NCBI GenBank assembly: GCA_019113245.1
Contig: DXHU01000005.1
Span: 1 to 64,000 of the forward strand
Reading direction: 5' to 3'
Length of the DNA stretch: 64,000 bases
Source: Candidatus Ornithospirochaeta avicola
Lineage (GTDB): Bacteria; Spirochaetota; Spirochaetia; Sphaerochaetales; Sphaerochaetaceae
Below are positions 7,659-16,224 of this stretch, piece after piece. The first letter of the stretch is position 1. Each line of letters starts with the position of its first letter. A program made the translations under genes and the position numbers. The notes under the pieces are model-generated. The model was given only the letters and a program-made list of their open reading frames with translations. It was not told the origin of the DNA and searched no databases.

Positions 7659-9866
7659 TTGAAAAAGAGACTTATTACCTCCGCACTTCCTTATGTAAAT
7701 AACGTGCCGCATCTTGGAAACCTCACACAGGTTCTCAGTGCAGATGTTTTCGCACGCTTCTGCCGTCTTCGCGGCTATGAGACGCTGTATATCTGCGGCA
7801 CTGATGAATACGGCACAGCAAGCGAGACAAGAGCCCTTCAGGAAGGGGTTTCTCCGCGAGAGCTCTGTGACAAGTATCATGAGATCCATAAGGAAATCTA
7901 TAAGTGGTTCAATATAGATTTTGATTACTTTGGACGGACAAGCACTGAAAAACAGACAGAAATCGTCCAGCATATATTCAATGAAGTAGACAAGAACGGC
8001 TATATCACTGAAAAAGAGATGAGCCAGCTTTACTGCCCGCACTGCAAGCGCTTTCTTGCAGACCGCTTTGTCACTGGCGAGTGCCCGCACTGCCACAGTG
8101 AGGGAGCAAAGGGGGACCAGTGCGACAAATGCGGCAAGCTTTTGAATCCTACAGAGCTTATAAACCCGAAATGTTCAGTCTGCTCGACAGAGCCAGAGCT
8201 TAGAAAGACAAAAAACCTCTTTTTGAATCTTCCAAAGGCACTTCCTCTTTTAAATGCATGGATAGAAAAAGCATCAAAGGAAGGATTTTGGGCAAAGAAC
8301 GCAGTTCAGATCACATCTTCATGGATCCGCGACGGGCTGCAGGAGAGATGCATTACAAGAGATCTCAAATGGGGTATCCCAGTTCCGAAGCCAGGCTTTG
8401 AGGACAAGGTCTTCTATGTATGGTTTGATGCTCCAATAGGATATATATCAATTACAGCAAACTATACAGATGACTGGAAGAGATGGTGGCAGAGCCCGGA
8501 AGATACAGAGCTCTTCCAGTTCATCGGAAAGGACAATATTCCTTTCCATACAGTAATCTTCCCCTCATCCCTTCTTGCAAGCGGTGAAAAGTGGACGATG
8601 CTCCATCATATGTCCAGTACTGAGTATCTGAACTATGAGGGAGGAAAGTTCAGCAAGAGCCAGGGAATCGGAATATTCGGCAATGATGTCGAGTCAACTG
8701 GAATCAAGGCAGATGTATGGAGATTCTATATGTTCTACAACCGCCCGGAAAACAGCGATTTCACATTCAGCTGGAAGGATTTCATGGACAGGGTGAACAA
8801 GGATCTTATTGGAAACCTTTCAAACCTCGTAAACAGAACACTCTCTTTTATAAGCCGCTTCTATGACGGAAAGATTGAGAATCCTGTTTATGATGAGAAT
8901 CTAGTTGCAGTTATAAAAAAGAAGGAAGAGGAGATAACAGACCTTCTCGAGCATGCTGAGGAGCGTGATGCTATAAGGGCAATATTCGCGCTCTCTGATC
9001 TTGGCAACAAGACATTCCAGGAAAGCGAGCCATGGAAGAAGAGGACTGAGAATCCTGAAGAGGCAGTCAGGGTTCTTTCCACTCTCTATCAGCTGATATC
9101 AGACATTGCTGTAATGATATCTCCTTATCTTCCAGAGACAGGGGAGAAGATTCTTTCATTCCTCGGTCATGAAGGCAAGAAATGGGACGAAATCGGAAAG
9201 TTCGAGAGGCCTGTTGAAGTGAAGAATCTTGAGCTTCTTTTCTCAAAACTTGATGAGAAGTTCATAGACAGTCTCAAAGAAAGGTTCTCTGGATCCCAGA
9301 AAGAAAGGGAAGAGAAGAAGGAAAAAAGCAAGGAGAATAATGATAAAATGGATGAGAATCTCAGCATTACAGAACAGTTCAAGAAAAAGGTAATACTTAA
9401 GGTCGCACATATAAACAGCGTCGAAAAGCATCCCGGAGGAGACAAGCTTTACATCCTAAAGCTTGATGCAGGGGAGGAGGAAGAGCGCCAGATTGTTTCT
9501 TCCATTGTTCCTTTCTATAAGAAAGAGGAGCTTGAGGGAAGAAATATTGTCATAGTCTCAAATCTCAAGCCTGCAAATTTCCGTGGAGTGAAGAGCTATG
9601 GAATGCTCATTGCCGCAAGTGACAAGAATGATGAGAGCCATGAGACATGCGAGGTCATTTTTGCAGATGATCTTCCTGTCGGTGCTGTTCTGGAGTTCGA
9701 CAATCAGGAAGAAGTGGAGAAGATCACTACTTATTTGAAACCAGATCATTTCTTTGCTCTTCCTATGAAGACAATCAACGGAGAAATCTGTGTTGAGGGA
9801 AAACCTCTTGGCTACAAGGGCGTGCACATCAGGGCTTATAAATACACAGATGGAAATGTAGGCTGA
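7659..9866 (+). CDS. metG: Methionyl-tRNA synthetase with C-terminal tRNA-binding domain
   Basis: 735 residues; charges tRNA-Met. Class I motifs are visible: the HIGH-type HLGN near residue 19, the KMSKS-type GGKFSKSQG near residue 333, and a zinc-binding knuckle with CPHC, CPHC and CDKC at about residues 127-160. After a lysine/glutamate-rich linker the last about 110 residues form an EMAPII/Trbp-like tRNA-binding domain (VAHINSVEKHPGGDKLYIL), the dimerising module of long MetRS forms. The start is TTG with AGGAG eight bases upstream. The gene is monocistronic, with its own promoter and a bidirectional terminator. Confidence 0.95.
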   Translation: MKKRLITSALPYVNNVPHLGNLTQVLSADVFARFCRLRGYETLYICGTDEYGTASETRALQEGVSPRELCDKYHEIHKEIYKWFNIDFDYFGRTSTEKQTEIVQHIFNEVDKNGYITEKEMSQLYCPHCKRFLADRFVTGECPHCHSEGAKGDQCDKCGKLLNPTELINPKCSVCSTEPELRKTKNLFLNLPKALPLLNAWIEKASKEGFWAKNAVQITSSWIRDGLQERCITRDLKWGIPVPKPGFEDKVFYVWFDAPIGYISITANYTDDWKRWWQSPEDTELFQFIGKDNIPFHTVIFPSSLLASGEKWTMLHHMSSTEYLNYEGGKFSKSQGIGIFGNDVESTGIKADVWRFYMFYNRPENSDFTFSWKDFMDRVNKDLIGNLSNLVNRTLSFISRFYDGKIENPVYDENLVAVIKKKEEEITDLLEHAEERDAIRAIFALSDLGNKTFQESEPWKKRTENPEEAVRVLSTLYQLISDIAVMISPYLPETGEKILSFLGHEGKKWDEIGKFERPVEVKNLELLFSKLDEKFIDSLKERFSGSQKEREEKKEKSKENNDKMDENLSITEQFKKKVILKVAHINSVEKHPGGDKLYILKLDAGEEEERQIVSSIVPFYKKEELEGRNIVIVSNLKPANFRGVKSYGMLIAASDKNDESHETCEVIFADDLPVGAVLEFDNQEEVEKITTYLKPDHFFALPMKTINGEICVEGKPLGYKGVHIRAYKYTDGNVG

Positions 9867-9891
9867 TAAACTGAAATAATACAGCATGCAT

Positions 9892-9925
9892 AAAGGACGG
9901 AAATCGTATCTGATGACCGTCCTTT
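9892..9925. terminator. Bidirectional terminator between metG and the MurD-like gene
   Basis: AAAGGACGG at 9892-9900 pairs with CCGTCCTTT at 9917-9925. T-rich sequence follows on +, and the A at its left serves the convergent gene only weakly. Confidence 0.75.
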
Positions 9926-9927
9926 TC

Positions 9928-11208
9928 TTATCTTTCAAGAATTATAGTTTTCACTGCTTTCTTGAACTCTTCTCCGCGCTCATATTCATTCTTGAACATC
10001 TCATAGCTTGATGCTCCGGGCGAAAGAAGGATTATCTGGGTGTTCTGGTAATTTATATCAAGGGATCTTCTTGCTTCTCTGTATGCGGCTCTAACTGCAT
10101 CTGTCATGTTTGAAAAAGGACCGTTATATTCTATTTTCATGCTGTCCAGAAGATCCTTCAGCTTAAAAGTGAATGATCCGGAGAGAAGTGTGATGCTTGT
10201 GCATTTTTTTAGGCATGCGAGCATCAATGACGGGTCAAGCATGTTTACCTCACTTCCCCCTGTGATTATATGTACATACTGGGCAGAAAGCTTTTTGAAT
10301 GTGATGTTCACAGCAACAGGTATATTTGAAGCGCTGTCGTTTATGTAGAGTATGTTGTCAAAGAATGCAACCTGCTCATTCTGGTTCTCAATGCCCCTGT
10401 AGCTTGAAACGCCTTTTTTGATCTCATCTTTTTTATAGCCGAGCTGCCGCATGGCCTCATAAACAGGAAGACTTTCGCTGTTGTCCTTGTATATGTTCTT
10501 GAAGTGCGGTATGAATCTGATCTTTTTCCTGAAGGAAGAAAGAGCTGAGGAAAAATATGAATATATATGGCGTTCTGTGAAAATCTGCAAACTCGATGAT
10601 GCAATGTTTTTCAACACATCTGTATTTTTGATCTTGACGCCCGCGATGATAACAAGATCAAAGGAAGGCCAGGAAGAGCAAAGTGCATAATCTGTTTCAT
10701 CAAGCAACTGACCAGAGAGGTTGATTATCACAAAATCAGGATCCTTTTCATCTTTCTCGATGCATGAGAGGGTATAGTATCCGTTGCCAGCATTGTTTCC
10801 TGCAAGAATCACTTTCTTTCCAAGTGATGTAAGTGCCTGAGAAAGCACTGATGCGCTTGTGCTCTGATCTCTTGATCCGAGGAAAAGAATCTTTTTTATC
10901 TTTGCAACTCTCTCATTTTCCAATAGGCTGGCAATGTCATTGGTAATGTCTTTCGCATTATGCCTTATCTGGTAATTCAAAGGAACAAGTGCGCTTTTTA
11001 CCAGGATATCGGCTTTTCTGATCTCGCTTATTGTTGCTTCTCTGAAAAACACATGAACACCCTCACTTTCAAGATTTTCTGCAATCTTCGAAAACGACGA
11101 GCTCGGTCTCGTCTCATAGAGAGAGACATCATTGTTCTTCCTTTTGTAATAAAGAGCAGCATCCCCACCGGATGCATGGGCCCCGAAGCCCATGACCAAC
11201 ACCTTCAT
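9928..11208 (-). CDS. MurD-like protein with degenerate ATP-binding loop
   Basis: 426 residues, matching UDP-N-acetylmuramoyl-L-alanine:D-glutamate ligase along its length. The N-terminal nucleotide fold starts VLVMGFGAHASGGDAA. The C-terminal domain has ITGGSEVN, the MurD hallmark ILLSPGASSYEMFKNEYERG and a final FKKAV. The P-loop, normally G-T-x-G-K-T/S, reads GSRDQSTSAS, so the catalytic glycine-lysine pair is missing, and the middle ElSSFQL element is reduced to NLSGQLLDETD. The reading frame is intact, so this is not simple decay of a pseudogene. It may be a non-ligase relative, or a MurD relaxed under reduced peptidoglycan synthesis. It stands alone, with no other mur gene nearby. Confidence 0.75.
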   Translation of the reverse strand: MKVLVMGFGAHASGGDAALYYKRKNNDVSLYETRPSSSFSKIAENLESEGVHVFFREATISEIRKADILVKSALVPLNYQIRHNAKDITNDIASLLENERVAKIKKILFLGSRDQSTSASVLSQALTSLGKKVILAGNNAGNGYYTLSCIEKDEKDPDFVIINLSGQLLDETDYALCSSWPSFDLVIIAGVKIKNTDVLKNIASSSLQIFTERHIYSYFSSALSSFRKKIRFIPHFKNIYKDNSESLPVYEAMRQLGYKKDEIKKGVSSYRGIENQNEQVAFFDNILYINDSASNIPVAVNITFKKLSAQYVHIITGGSEVNMLDPSLMLACLKKCTSITLLSGSFTFKLKDLLDSMKIEYNGPFSNMTDAVRAAYREARRSLDINYQNTQIILLSPGASSYEMFKNEYERGEEFKKAVKTIILER

Positions 11209-11351
11209 GGTTTTATCTTAACGCTTATACTAATAAAAAGATAGGCTAGAGAGAAATCACTGAAACTATAAAATGCCAATATTCAATTTTTTCTTTTCTG
11301 TTGCCTTCTTCATCAATTTGTGCTAGAAAACAAGAAATAAATCATTTCCAC

Positions 11352-11381
11352 TTGACCAAAAACAGGTAAAATCAACATAAT
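11352..11381 (+). promoter_or_regulatory. Promoter of the small ribosomal protein gene
   Basis: TTGACC at 11352-11357 and CATAAT at 11376-11381 are separated by 18 bases. The gene starts 31 bases further on, behind AAGGAG. Confidence 0.6.
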
Positions 11382-11412
11382 GGTCTGGTAATTACATTTA
11401 AGGAGCATAACT

Positions 11413-11502
11413 GTGCCGTGCGGAAAGAAAAGAAAGAAGCATAAGATTGCAACTCATAAGAGAAAGAAAAGACTAAGAATGAACAGACACAAGAAAAAGT
11501 AA
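11413..11502 (+). CDS. Tiny basic AURKAIP1/COX24-domain ribosomal protein
   Basis: 29 residues starting at GTG (MPCGKKRKKHK...) and ending RLRMNRHKKK, almost entirely Lys, Arg and His. This pattern matches the AURKAIP1/COX24 domain proteins of Bacteroidetes and Spirochaetes, a family that includes mycobacterial ribosomal protein bS22, which sits in the small subunit near the decoding region. The ribosomal role is inferred from the family. AAGGAG lies nine bases upstream, and the gene has its own promoter and terminator. Confidence 0.85.
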   Translation: MPCGKKRKKHKIATHKRKKRLRMNRHKKK

Positions 11503-11521
11503 GTGTTTGTAGCAATCTGAG

Positions 11522-11550
11522 GGGCTGTGTATATCGCAGCCCTGTTTTTT
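11522..11550 (+). terminator. Rho-independent terminator
   Basis: GGGCTG and CAGCCC form the stem, followed by TGTTTTTT. It terminates the small ribosomal protein gene. Confidence 0.85.
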
Positions 11551-12412
11551 ATAGCGGAAGTAGAGTTGAGCTTGAAAGGCTTCCTTCTTTTTCAGAGAAG
11601 ACTACAAGATCAATTCTTCCGATTTTCTTTTTCAGATGGATTTTATGATATTTTCCTTCGTGCATAAAGCTTCCGTTCTCATACCACAGACATTCAAATT
11701 CATCCTCCCCTGGCACAATGGCTTCAAGAATGAGAGTCATTTCCTCTTCAAGGTTTTTTATCTTTATGCGGCAATCAAGCGGAGCAGAGTAGTTGTTTTC
11801 TATCCTTATTCCTTCTTCCTCTGCATCCTTGTCAAGAATGATGTAAAAAGAATTGAGATGTCCGAACCTGATGCTTATGTTTTTTTCAACACTTTTAAGT
11901 AGAAAACCATGCCTGTCAAAAGAGGAGACTTTTATGCTGTATTCCCCTTCACTTAAAAGAGGCATGTCAAGTCTGATTATTTCTCCGCTATTTTCACTTC
12001 TTCCTTCTGTTATGCATCCATCTTCAGAGAGCACCTGGTATGAAATCTCTTTTGTATCATTTCCTGCAATTATGGAAATATAAGTCTCCTGTTTCAGTGG
12101 AAAGAGAGGAAGATTTACTGCTGTGGAACCTTTGTTGACAGCAAAGGAGGAAACGCCATACATCAGCCTCTGTCCGCCATCCGTGAGCATGGCTCTGATT
12201 TCATATACTCCTTCTTTTATTGGAGAAACGGTGATAAAACTTTCTACTAAATTTCTGTCAAAAATGATCTCATCTTTTCCTCTTATTGTCACCTGAACCT
12301 TATCTTCCATTCCCTCTGGAATGTTTTCTATTCTTGCAACAAGAGAAGAAGCGCTTTCCTGGCAGGATGTAAAAATAAGCAATGAGATGATGAAAATAAT
12401 GCATGTTTTCAT
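11549..12412 (-). CDS. Predicted lipoprotein of unknown function
   Basis: About 287 residues from the ATG at 12412, which has GGAGGAA at good spacing; a longer frame to 12445 adds 11 residues without a better site. It begins with a lipoprotein signal (MKTCIIFIISLLIFTSC) with Cys at about residue 17. The mature part is rich in beta-strand-like segments (EGVYEIRAMLTDGGQRL, EGEYSIKVSSFDRHGF) that repeat about every 90 residues, suggesting two or three Ig-like or carboxypeptidase-regulatory-like modules. The family is not recognised. It likely sits on the periplasmic side of a membrane. Confidence 0.7.
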   Translation of the reverse strand: MKTCIIFIISLLIFTSCQESASSLVARIENIPEGMEDKVQVTIRGKDEIIFDRNLVESFITVSPIKEGVYEIRAMLTDGGQRLMYGVSSFAVNKGSTAVNLPLFPLKQETYISIIAGNDTKEISYQVLSEDGCITEGRSENSGEIIRLDMPLLSEGEYSIKVSSFDRHGFLLKSVEKNISIRFGHLNSFYIILDKDAEEEGIRIENNYSAPLDCRIKIKNLEEEMTLILEAIVPGEDEFECLWYENGSFMHEGKYHKIHLKKKIGRIDLVVFSEKEGSLSSSTLLPL

Positions 12413-12559
12413 GTGTTCCTCCATAAAAAGAGAAAAACAGAGCATGTTTTTGGCAAATTTTTCAGAAAAGCTTTCTTTTTTCAGGTATTTTAATCTTTAT
12501 TTTCTTTCTCTTATCTCATTATAATTTGAGAAATTATTTTTTCAAAGGAGGACACTACA

Positions 12560-13018
12560 ATGAAAAAGTTACTTCTCATATTGATTACACTTATGATTTC
12601 AGCAGCACTTTTTGCTTCAGATGCAAGAGTCAGCATCATCTCAAATTTGATCAATGCTTCAGTTGCAATGGAAAAGGATGGGGGAGAAAGCGCAAGCACA
12701 GATAAAGTCCTTGCAGAAATTGAAGGACTAACACGAGCAGAGAAGAAAAGGCAGATCAAGACTTATTCCCAGATGGCTGACTGGAAAATAGACAGGACAA
12801 TCAGAAATCTAGTTGCTTATATGTCAGATGATGTTCCTACAAGTACAGTTATTAATCTCAATACACTTATAGACACAGTTACAAAAGGTGACTCTTCAGT
12901 TGCACTCGGTGCATATGATATTCTGAAAGGAGAAGCTACAGCAGATCCTGGCAATATAAGCATTTCTGAAGACAATTATGATCTTTTCAGGGCAATTGCA
13001 AAGAGAATTTTGATGTGA
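12560..13018 (+). CDS. Small exported protein of unknown function
   Basis: 152 residues with a clear Sec signal peptide (MKKLLLILITLMISAALFA) ending near residue 19. The rest is soluble, predominantly helical, without cysteines and without a motif I recognise. A TATAAT at 12520-12525 and AAGGAGG upstream of the ATG support independent expression. It is convergent with the TcdA-like gene one base past its stop. Confidence 0.7.
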   Translation: MKKLLLILITLMISAALFASDARVSIISNLINASVAMEKDGGESASTDKVLAEIEGLTRAEKKRQIKTYSQMADWKIDRTIRNLVAYMSDDVPTSTVINLNTLIDTVTKGDSSVALGAYDILKGEATADPGNISISEDNYDLFRAIAKRILM

Positions 13019-13019
13019 A

Positions 13020-13751
13020 TTATAAAGAAGAGAGACTGTCTCTCTGATACAGCATACAGAGCGCAGCATGAGAAATGCGGCTTGCGAATATATTCGTGAT
13101 GCTTGCAAGGCTTCCAAGTGCTGTGCTCTTCTTTTTTTCATCATCCTTTTCGATTCTGTTTTTATCATAATCAAAGTCAACACGCTCTGATGAATACACA
13201 CAAGCAACGTCGAGGCTGCATCCTCTTTTTCTAAGCTCCTTTCTTAGTGCTCTTGCAAGAGGGCATCCCGCTGTGTCTTTAATGTATCCAGTGCGGATTA
13301 GCTCAGCATCCTTTCTCAGAGCAGCTCCCATTGATGATATAACTTTTATTCCTTTTTGCTGAGCAAAGGCAATGATGTCTGCCTTGCTTTTCACGCTGTC
13401 GATACAGTCGATTATAAGGTCTGCAGAAGAAAAGATGCTGACATTTTCACTTGAGATGAATGCGTTGATGGCCTTTATCTTCACACTTGGATTTATATCC
13501 AGAGCTCTCGATAGGGCAACTTCTGTCTTTTTCTTTCCAATTGTGGAATTAAGAGCAAGAATCTGACGGTTCAGATTTGATTTTTCAAAAGTATCAAAAT
13601 CAGCAATTATGAAGTTTCCGACTCCAGCTCTCACGAGGGTTTCAAAGCAGAGTCCACCTACAGCCCCGAGCCCAGCTAGCGCAACAGTCTTTGTTTCTAT
13701 TGAGCTTACAAAATCTTCTCCTAAAAGCGCTTCAGTCCTGTTGATCATCAA
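13020..13751 (-). CDS. tcdA: ThiF/TcdA family E1-like adenylating protein
   Basis: 243 residues of the ThiF/MoeB/E1 superfamily. The nucleotide-binding loop VALAGLGAVGGLCFETLVRAG and the FDTFEKSNLNRQI segment with its Asn-Arg pair are conserved, as is the DCIDSVKSK element. Length and the LNRQ motif without zinc-binding CxxC pairs fit TcdA (CsdL), which cyclises N6-threonylcarbamoyladenosine at position 37 of tRNAs using ATP. The 5' end overlaps the TatD-like gene by 20 bases, so they are co-transcribed. The symbol is by family, not proven. Confidence 0.8.
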   Translation of the reverse strand: MMINRTEALLGEDFVSSIETKTVALAGLGAVGGLCFETLVRAGVGNFIIADFDTFEKSNLNRQILALNSTIGKKKTEVALSRALDINPSVKIKAINAFISSENVSIFSSADLIIDCIDSVKSKADIIAFAQQKGIKVISSMGAALRKDAELIRTGYIKDTAGCPLARALRKELRKRGCSLDVACVYSSERVDFDYDKNRIEKDDEKKKSTALGSLASITNIFASRISHAALCMLYQRDSLSSL

Positions 13752-14349
13752 ACAATTCCTTTTTCCTTTCTTCCATCAGCGAATATACATCAATGCCTGA
13801 TTCTGCTGCAATCTTTGAATAGAGAAAAGCTATTTTCTCTTCCTGTTCATATCCTGTTTTCATATCCGTCTCCAGCAGAAAAGGAAGACTTAGATACTCC
13901 TTCCAGTTCTTCTTTGACAGAAAGTTTTCCTTTATTGAAAAGTAACAGCCAGCATCTGCAATTTTAAAAGCAAGAGCAAGACTTGATGAAAATGAGTGGA
14001 ATATTGCCTTTTCAATATTTCTTCTTCTGATCTCATTGAGAATTTTCTCATCATTTCTAACTGAGTGTATCACAACAGTTTTTTTGCTGCCTTCGAGTGC
14101 TTCAAGAATGGTGTAGAATGCGCTCTGGTCTTTATCCTTGAATCTTGAATCAAGACCTATTTCTCCAGCCATAAGATTGTCATCAGAAAACAGTGTTTCT
14201 ATGTATGTCCTGACATTATACCCGTCAAGCCAAGGAAGATACATCAGGCTCATGTATCTGTTTCTTTTTCCTCTTTGATATTCATCAGCTGAGTAGGATA
14301 TGAATGCATTGCAATCTATTTTTCCGCCATGAGCATGAAAATCGAACAT
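13732..14349 (-). CDS. TatD-like metal-dependent hydrolase (short)
   Basis: About 205 residues from the ATG at 14349 (MFDFHAHGGKID, with the His-x-His of the amidohydrolase metal site). AGEIGLDSRF matches the conserved metal-ligand Glu of TatD DNases, and VIHSVRND, HSFSS and LLETDMKTG follow in the usual order. It is shorter than the usual about 260 residues, so parts of the barrel are reduced. The role would be a DNase or other phosphoesterase. It is transcribed ahead of tcdA and divergent from mntP. Confidence 0.72.
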   Translation of the reverse strand: MFDFHAHGGKIDCNAFISYSADEYQRGKRNRYMSLMYLPWLDGYNVRTYIETLFSDDNLMAGEIGLDSRFKDKDQSAFYTILEALEGSKKTVVIHSVRNDEKILNEIRRRNIEKAIFHSFSSSLALAFKIADAGCYFSIKENFLSKKNWKEYLSLPFLLETDMKTGYEQEEKIAFLYSKIAAESGIDVYSLMEERKKELFDDQQD

Positions 14350-14415
14350 AAATTGATTATAGCAGAGAAACATATTGTTGATACATCCATCTTTTTCCGG
14401 CTATTATTGGCTGTT

Positions 14416-14976
14416 ATGAGTACTGCTGAACTGATTTTGATTGCCATCAGCCTTTCAATGGATGCATTTGCTGTAAGCATATGCAAGGGTCTTGCCATAA
14501 AGGATCTCAAGTTCTCCCATGCCCTTACAGTTGCCATCTATTTCGGGCTCTTTCAGGCTCTCATGCCCCTTATAGGCTATCTTATCGGTGTCAATTTCAT
14601 CACTTTAATTGAAAGCTTTGATCACTGGATAGCTTTTTTCCTCCTTGCTGCAATAGGGGCTATGATGATCAAGGAAGCATTTGATGAGGATGATGAAGCA
14701 TCTTCATCACTGTCGTTCAAAACAATGATAGTCCTAGCAGTTGCAACAAGCATCGATGCGCTTGCTGTAGGTGTCTCTTTTGCTCTACTTGATGTAAATA
14801 TAATCTATGCTGTGCTCTTGATTGGAATAACAACATTCACGCTAAGTGCAATCGGAGTACGCTTCGGATCAGCTCTCGGCTCCCGCTTCAGAAGAAAAGC
14901 TGAAATAGCAGGAGGAGCTGTGCTTATCCTGATTGGGCTGAAGATACTCCTGGAGCATCTTGGATTTCTTTCCTGA
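14416..14976 (+). CDS. mntP: Manganese efflux pump MntP
   Basis: About 186 residues with six membrane helices in two similar halves. SLSMDAFAVSICKGL in the first half and ATSIDALAVGVSFAL in the second contain the paired acidic residues of the MntP transport path. It exports Mn2+ across the inner membrane. The ATG at 14416 gives the family start; the frame is open further upstream but the added residues are not MntP-like. I saw no yybP-ykoY manganese riboswitch in the short upstream region. Confidence 0.88.
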   Translation: MSTAELILIAISLSMDAFAVSICKGLAIKDLKFSHALTVAIYFGLFQALMPLIGYLIGVNFITLIESFDHWIAFFLLAAIGAMMIKEAFDEDDEASSSLSFKTMIVLAVATSIDALAVGVSFALLDVNIIYAVLLIGITTFTLSAIGVRFGSALGSRFRRKAEIAGGAVLILIGLKILLEHLGFLS

Positions 14977-15052
14977 TATTAAGTTTAATTTTAAGTTTTG
15001 CATGTACTTCTTAACAGGGATTTTTCAATGCCTAGCAAGGCTTTCAATCTGC

Positions 15053-15082
15053 TTGACTTTTAAGAGCTGAAAATGCTAGTCT
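15053..15082 (+). promoter_or_regulatory. Promoter of the rpsF-dnaB operon
   Basis: TTGACT at 15053-15058 and TAGTCT at 15077-15082, with an 18-base spacer. The predicted leader is about 60 bases. Confidence 0.55.
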
Positions 15083-15096
15083 TTATTAGCCTCTTT

Positions 15097-15114
15097 ATCC
15101 GTCTTGTGACGGAT
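15097..15114 (+). promoter_or_regulatory. Hairpin in the rpsF leader, possible S6:S18 regulatory site
   Basis: ATCCGTC and GACGGAT pair perfectly around TTGT, 38 bases before rpsF. Leaders of rpsF operons in many bacteria bind the S6-S18 dimer. The CCG of this stem is suggestive, but I cannot confirm the known motif. Confidence 0.4.
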
Positions 15115-15151
15115 CAGGATTTAAAGAAAATTCAGACCACAAGGAGGAACC

Positions 15152-15439
15152 ATGATCAAGCATTATGAGTTCACCGTTATCTTATCAAGCGATGAAGATA
15201 AGATGAAAGAAGGACTCGCATTTGTAAACGGCGAGTTAGAGAAAGCATCCGCAGAAATCACAAAGCAGGATGATTTGGGCATCAAGACTCTTGCATACAC
15301 AATCAGCAAGCAGGACAAGGGTCACTATTTCTATTATGAAATCAATGTTGACAGCCAGGCAATCAAGAACATGAGCAGAGCATTTGAGCTCAGCACACTC
15401 GTTCTCAAGTTCCTATTTGTCAACCCGGAGAAAATCTAA
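15152..15439 (+). CDS. rpsF: 30S ribosomal protein S6
   Basis: 95 residues, normal length. It starts MIKHYEFTVILSSDEDK and contains the conserved GIKTLAYTISKQDKGHYFYYEI strand-helix region; it binds S18 and 16S rRNA in the platform of the small subunit. AAGGAGG lies seven bases before the ATG. First gene of a six-gene + operon with ssb, rpsR, a membrane protein, rplI and dnaB. Confidence 0.96.
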   Translation: MIKHYEFTVILSSDEDKMKEGLAFVNGELEKASAEITKQDDLGIKTLAYTISKQDKGHYFYYEINVDSQAIKNMSRAFELSTLVLKFLFVNPEKI

Positions 15440-15448
15440 GGAGAAAAC

Positions 15449-15925
15449 ATGGCAGATCTCAATATGGTAGCACTCGTAGGTCGCCTGGTGCGCGATTGCG
15501 AATTGAAGTATTCGAAAAGTAATGGAGCGATTGTAAGGTTCTCTGTTGCTGTCAACAGACGCAGGATGGATGAGAATTCAAAATGGGTCGATGAGGCAAA
15601 TTACTTTGACTGTGTATACTTCGGAAAGGCAGCAGAGAGTGTAAGCCAGTATCTTCTCAAGGGAAGACAGGTCGCTATTGGCGGAGAGCTGAGACAGAAC
15701 AGATGGGAAAGTGAAGGCCAGACAAGAAGCAAGGTTGAGATTTTCGTCAACTCGCTCACTCTTGTCGGATCGCAGAACCAGACTGGAGGAGCTGTACAGG
15801 GCTCATATCAGAATCATAATTCTGAGATGGCTCAGTCAAGGTATGCTTCTCAGATTCAGAGCCCAGTTCCTTCTGAGCCGGTCAGCGGTCCCGAAGACTT
15901 TGAAGAAGATGAGATTCCATTCTAA
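15449..15925 (+). CDS. ssb: Single-stranded DNA-binding protein
   Basis: 158 residues. The N-terminal OB fold starts [19 protein letters not shown] and has [19 protein letters not shown] Gln/Ser-rich disordered linker leads to the acidic C-terminal tip DFEEDEIPF, the docking peptide for partner proteins. Located between rpsF and rpsR as in many bacteria, nine bases after rpsF. Confidence 0.96.
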   Translation: MADLNMVALVGRLVRDCELKYSKSNGAIVRFSVAVNRRRMDENSKWVDEANYFDCVYFGKAAESVSQYLLKGRQVAIGGELRQNRWESEGQTRSKVEIFVNSLTLVGSQNQTGGAVQGSYQNHNSEMAQSRYASQIQSPVPSEPVSGPEDFEEDEIPF

Positions 15926-15942
15926 TAATCAGGAGTAGAAAA

Positions 15943-16224
15943 ATGAAAGAAGATAAAGATTTTAATGAAATGGACAAAAATGCCCTTAAGGACAGAAAGG
16001 CAGGAGCTAGAAAGGCTAGCTTTAAAAAGAAGGTATGCAAGTTCTGCCAGGGTGCAGCACCAGCTGACTACAAGAATCCGGATGCTCTCAAGAGATTCAT
16101 CACAGAGCGCGGAAAGATCCTTCCTGCAAGAATTACAGGAACATGTGCAAAGCATCAGAGAGCTCTCAACAGAGAAATCAAGAGAGCAAGAGTGCTTGCT
16201 TATCTTCCGTTTGAGAAGAAATGA
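15943..16224 (+). CDS. rpsR: 30S ribosomal protein S18
   Basis: 93 residues. The conserved part includes [19 protein letters not shown] and [19 protein letters not shown], ending in LLAY-type RVLAYLPF. An N-terminal extension of about 20 charged residues precedes VCKFC. It binds S6 and 16S rRNA. Its stop overlaps the next start by four bases. Confidence 0.96.
   Translation: MKEDKDFNEMDKNALKDRKAGARKASFKKKVCKFCQGAAPADYKNPDALKRFITERGKILPARITGTCAKHQRALNREIKRARVLAYLPFEKK

Noticed and set aside
14350-14415. Manganese riboswitch for mntP
   Set aside because: The gap to the TatD-like gene is too short and lacks the yybP-ykoY core.
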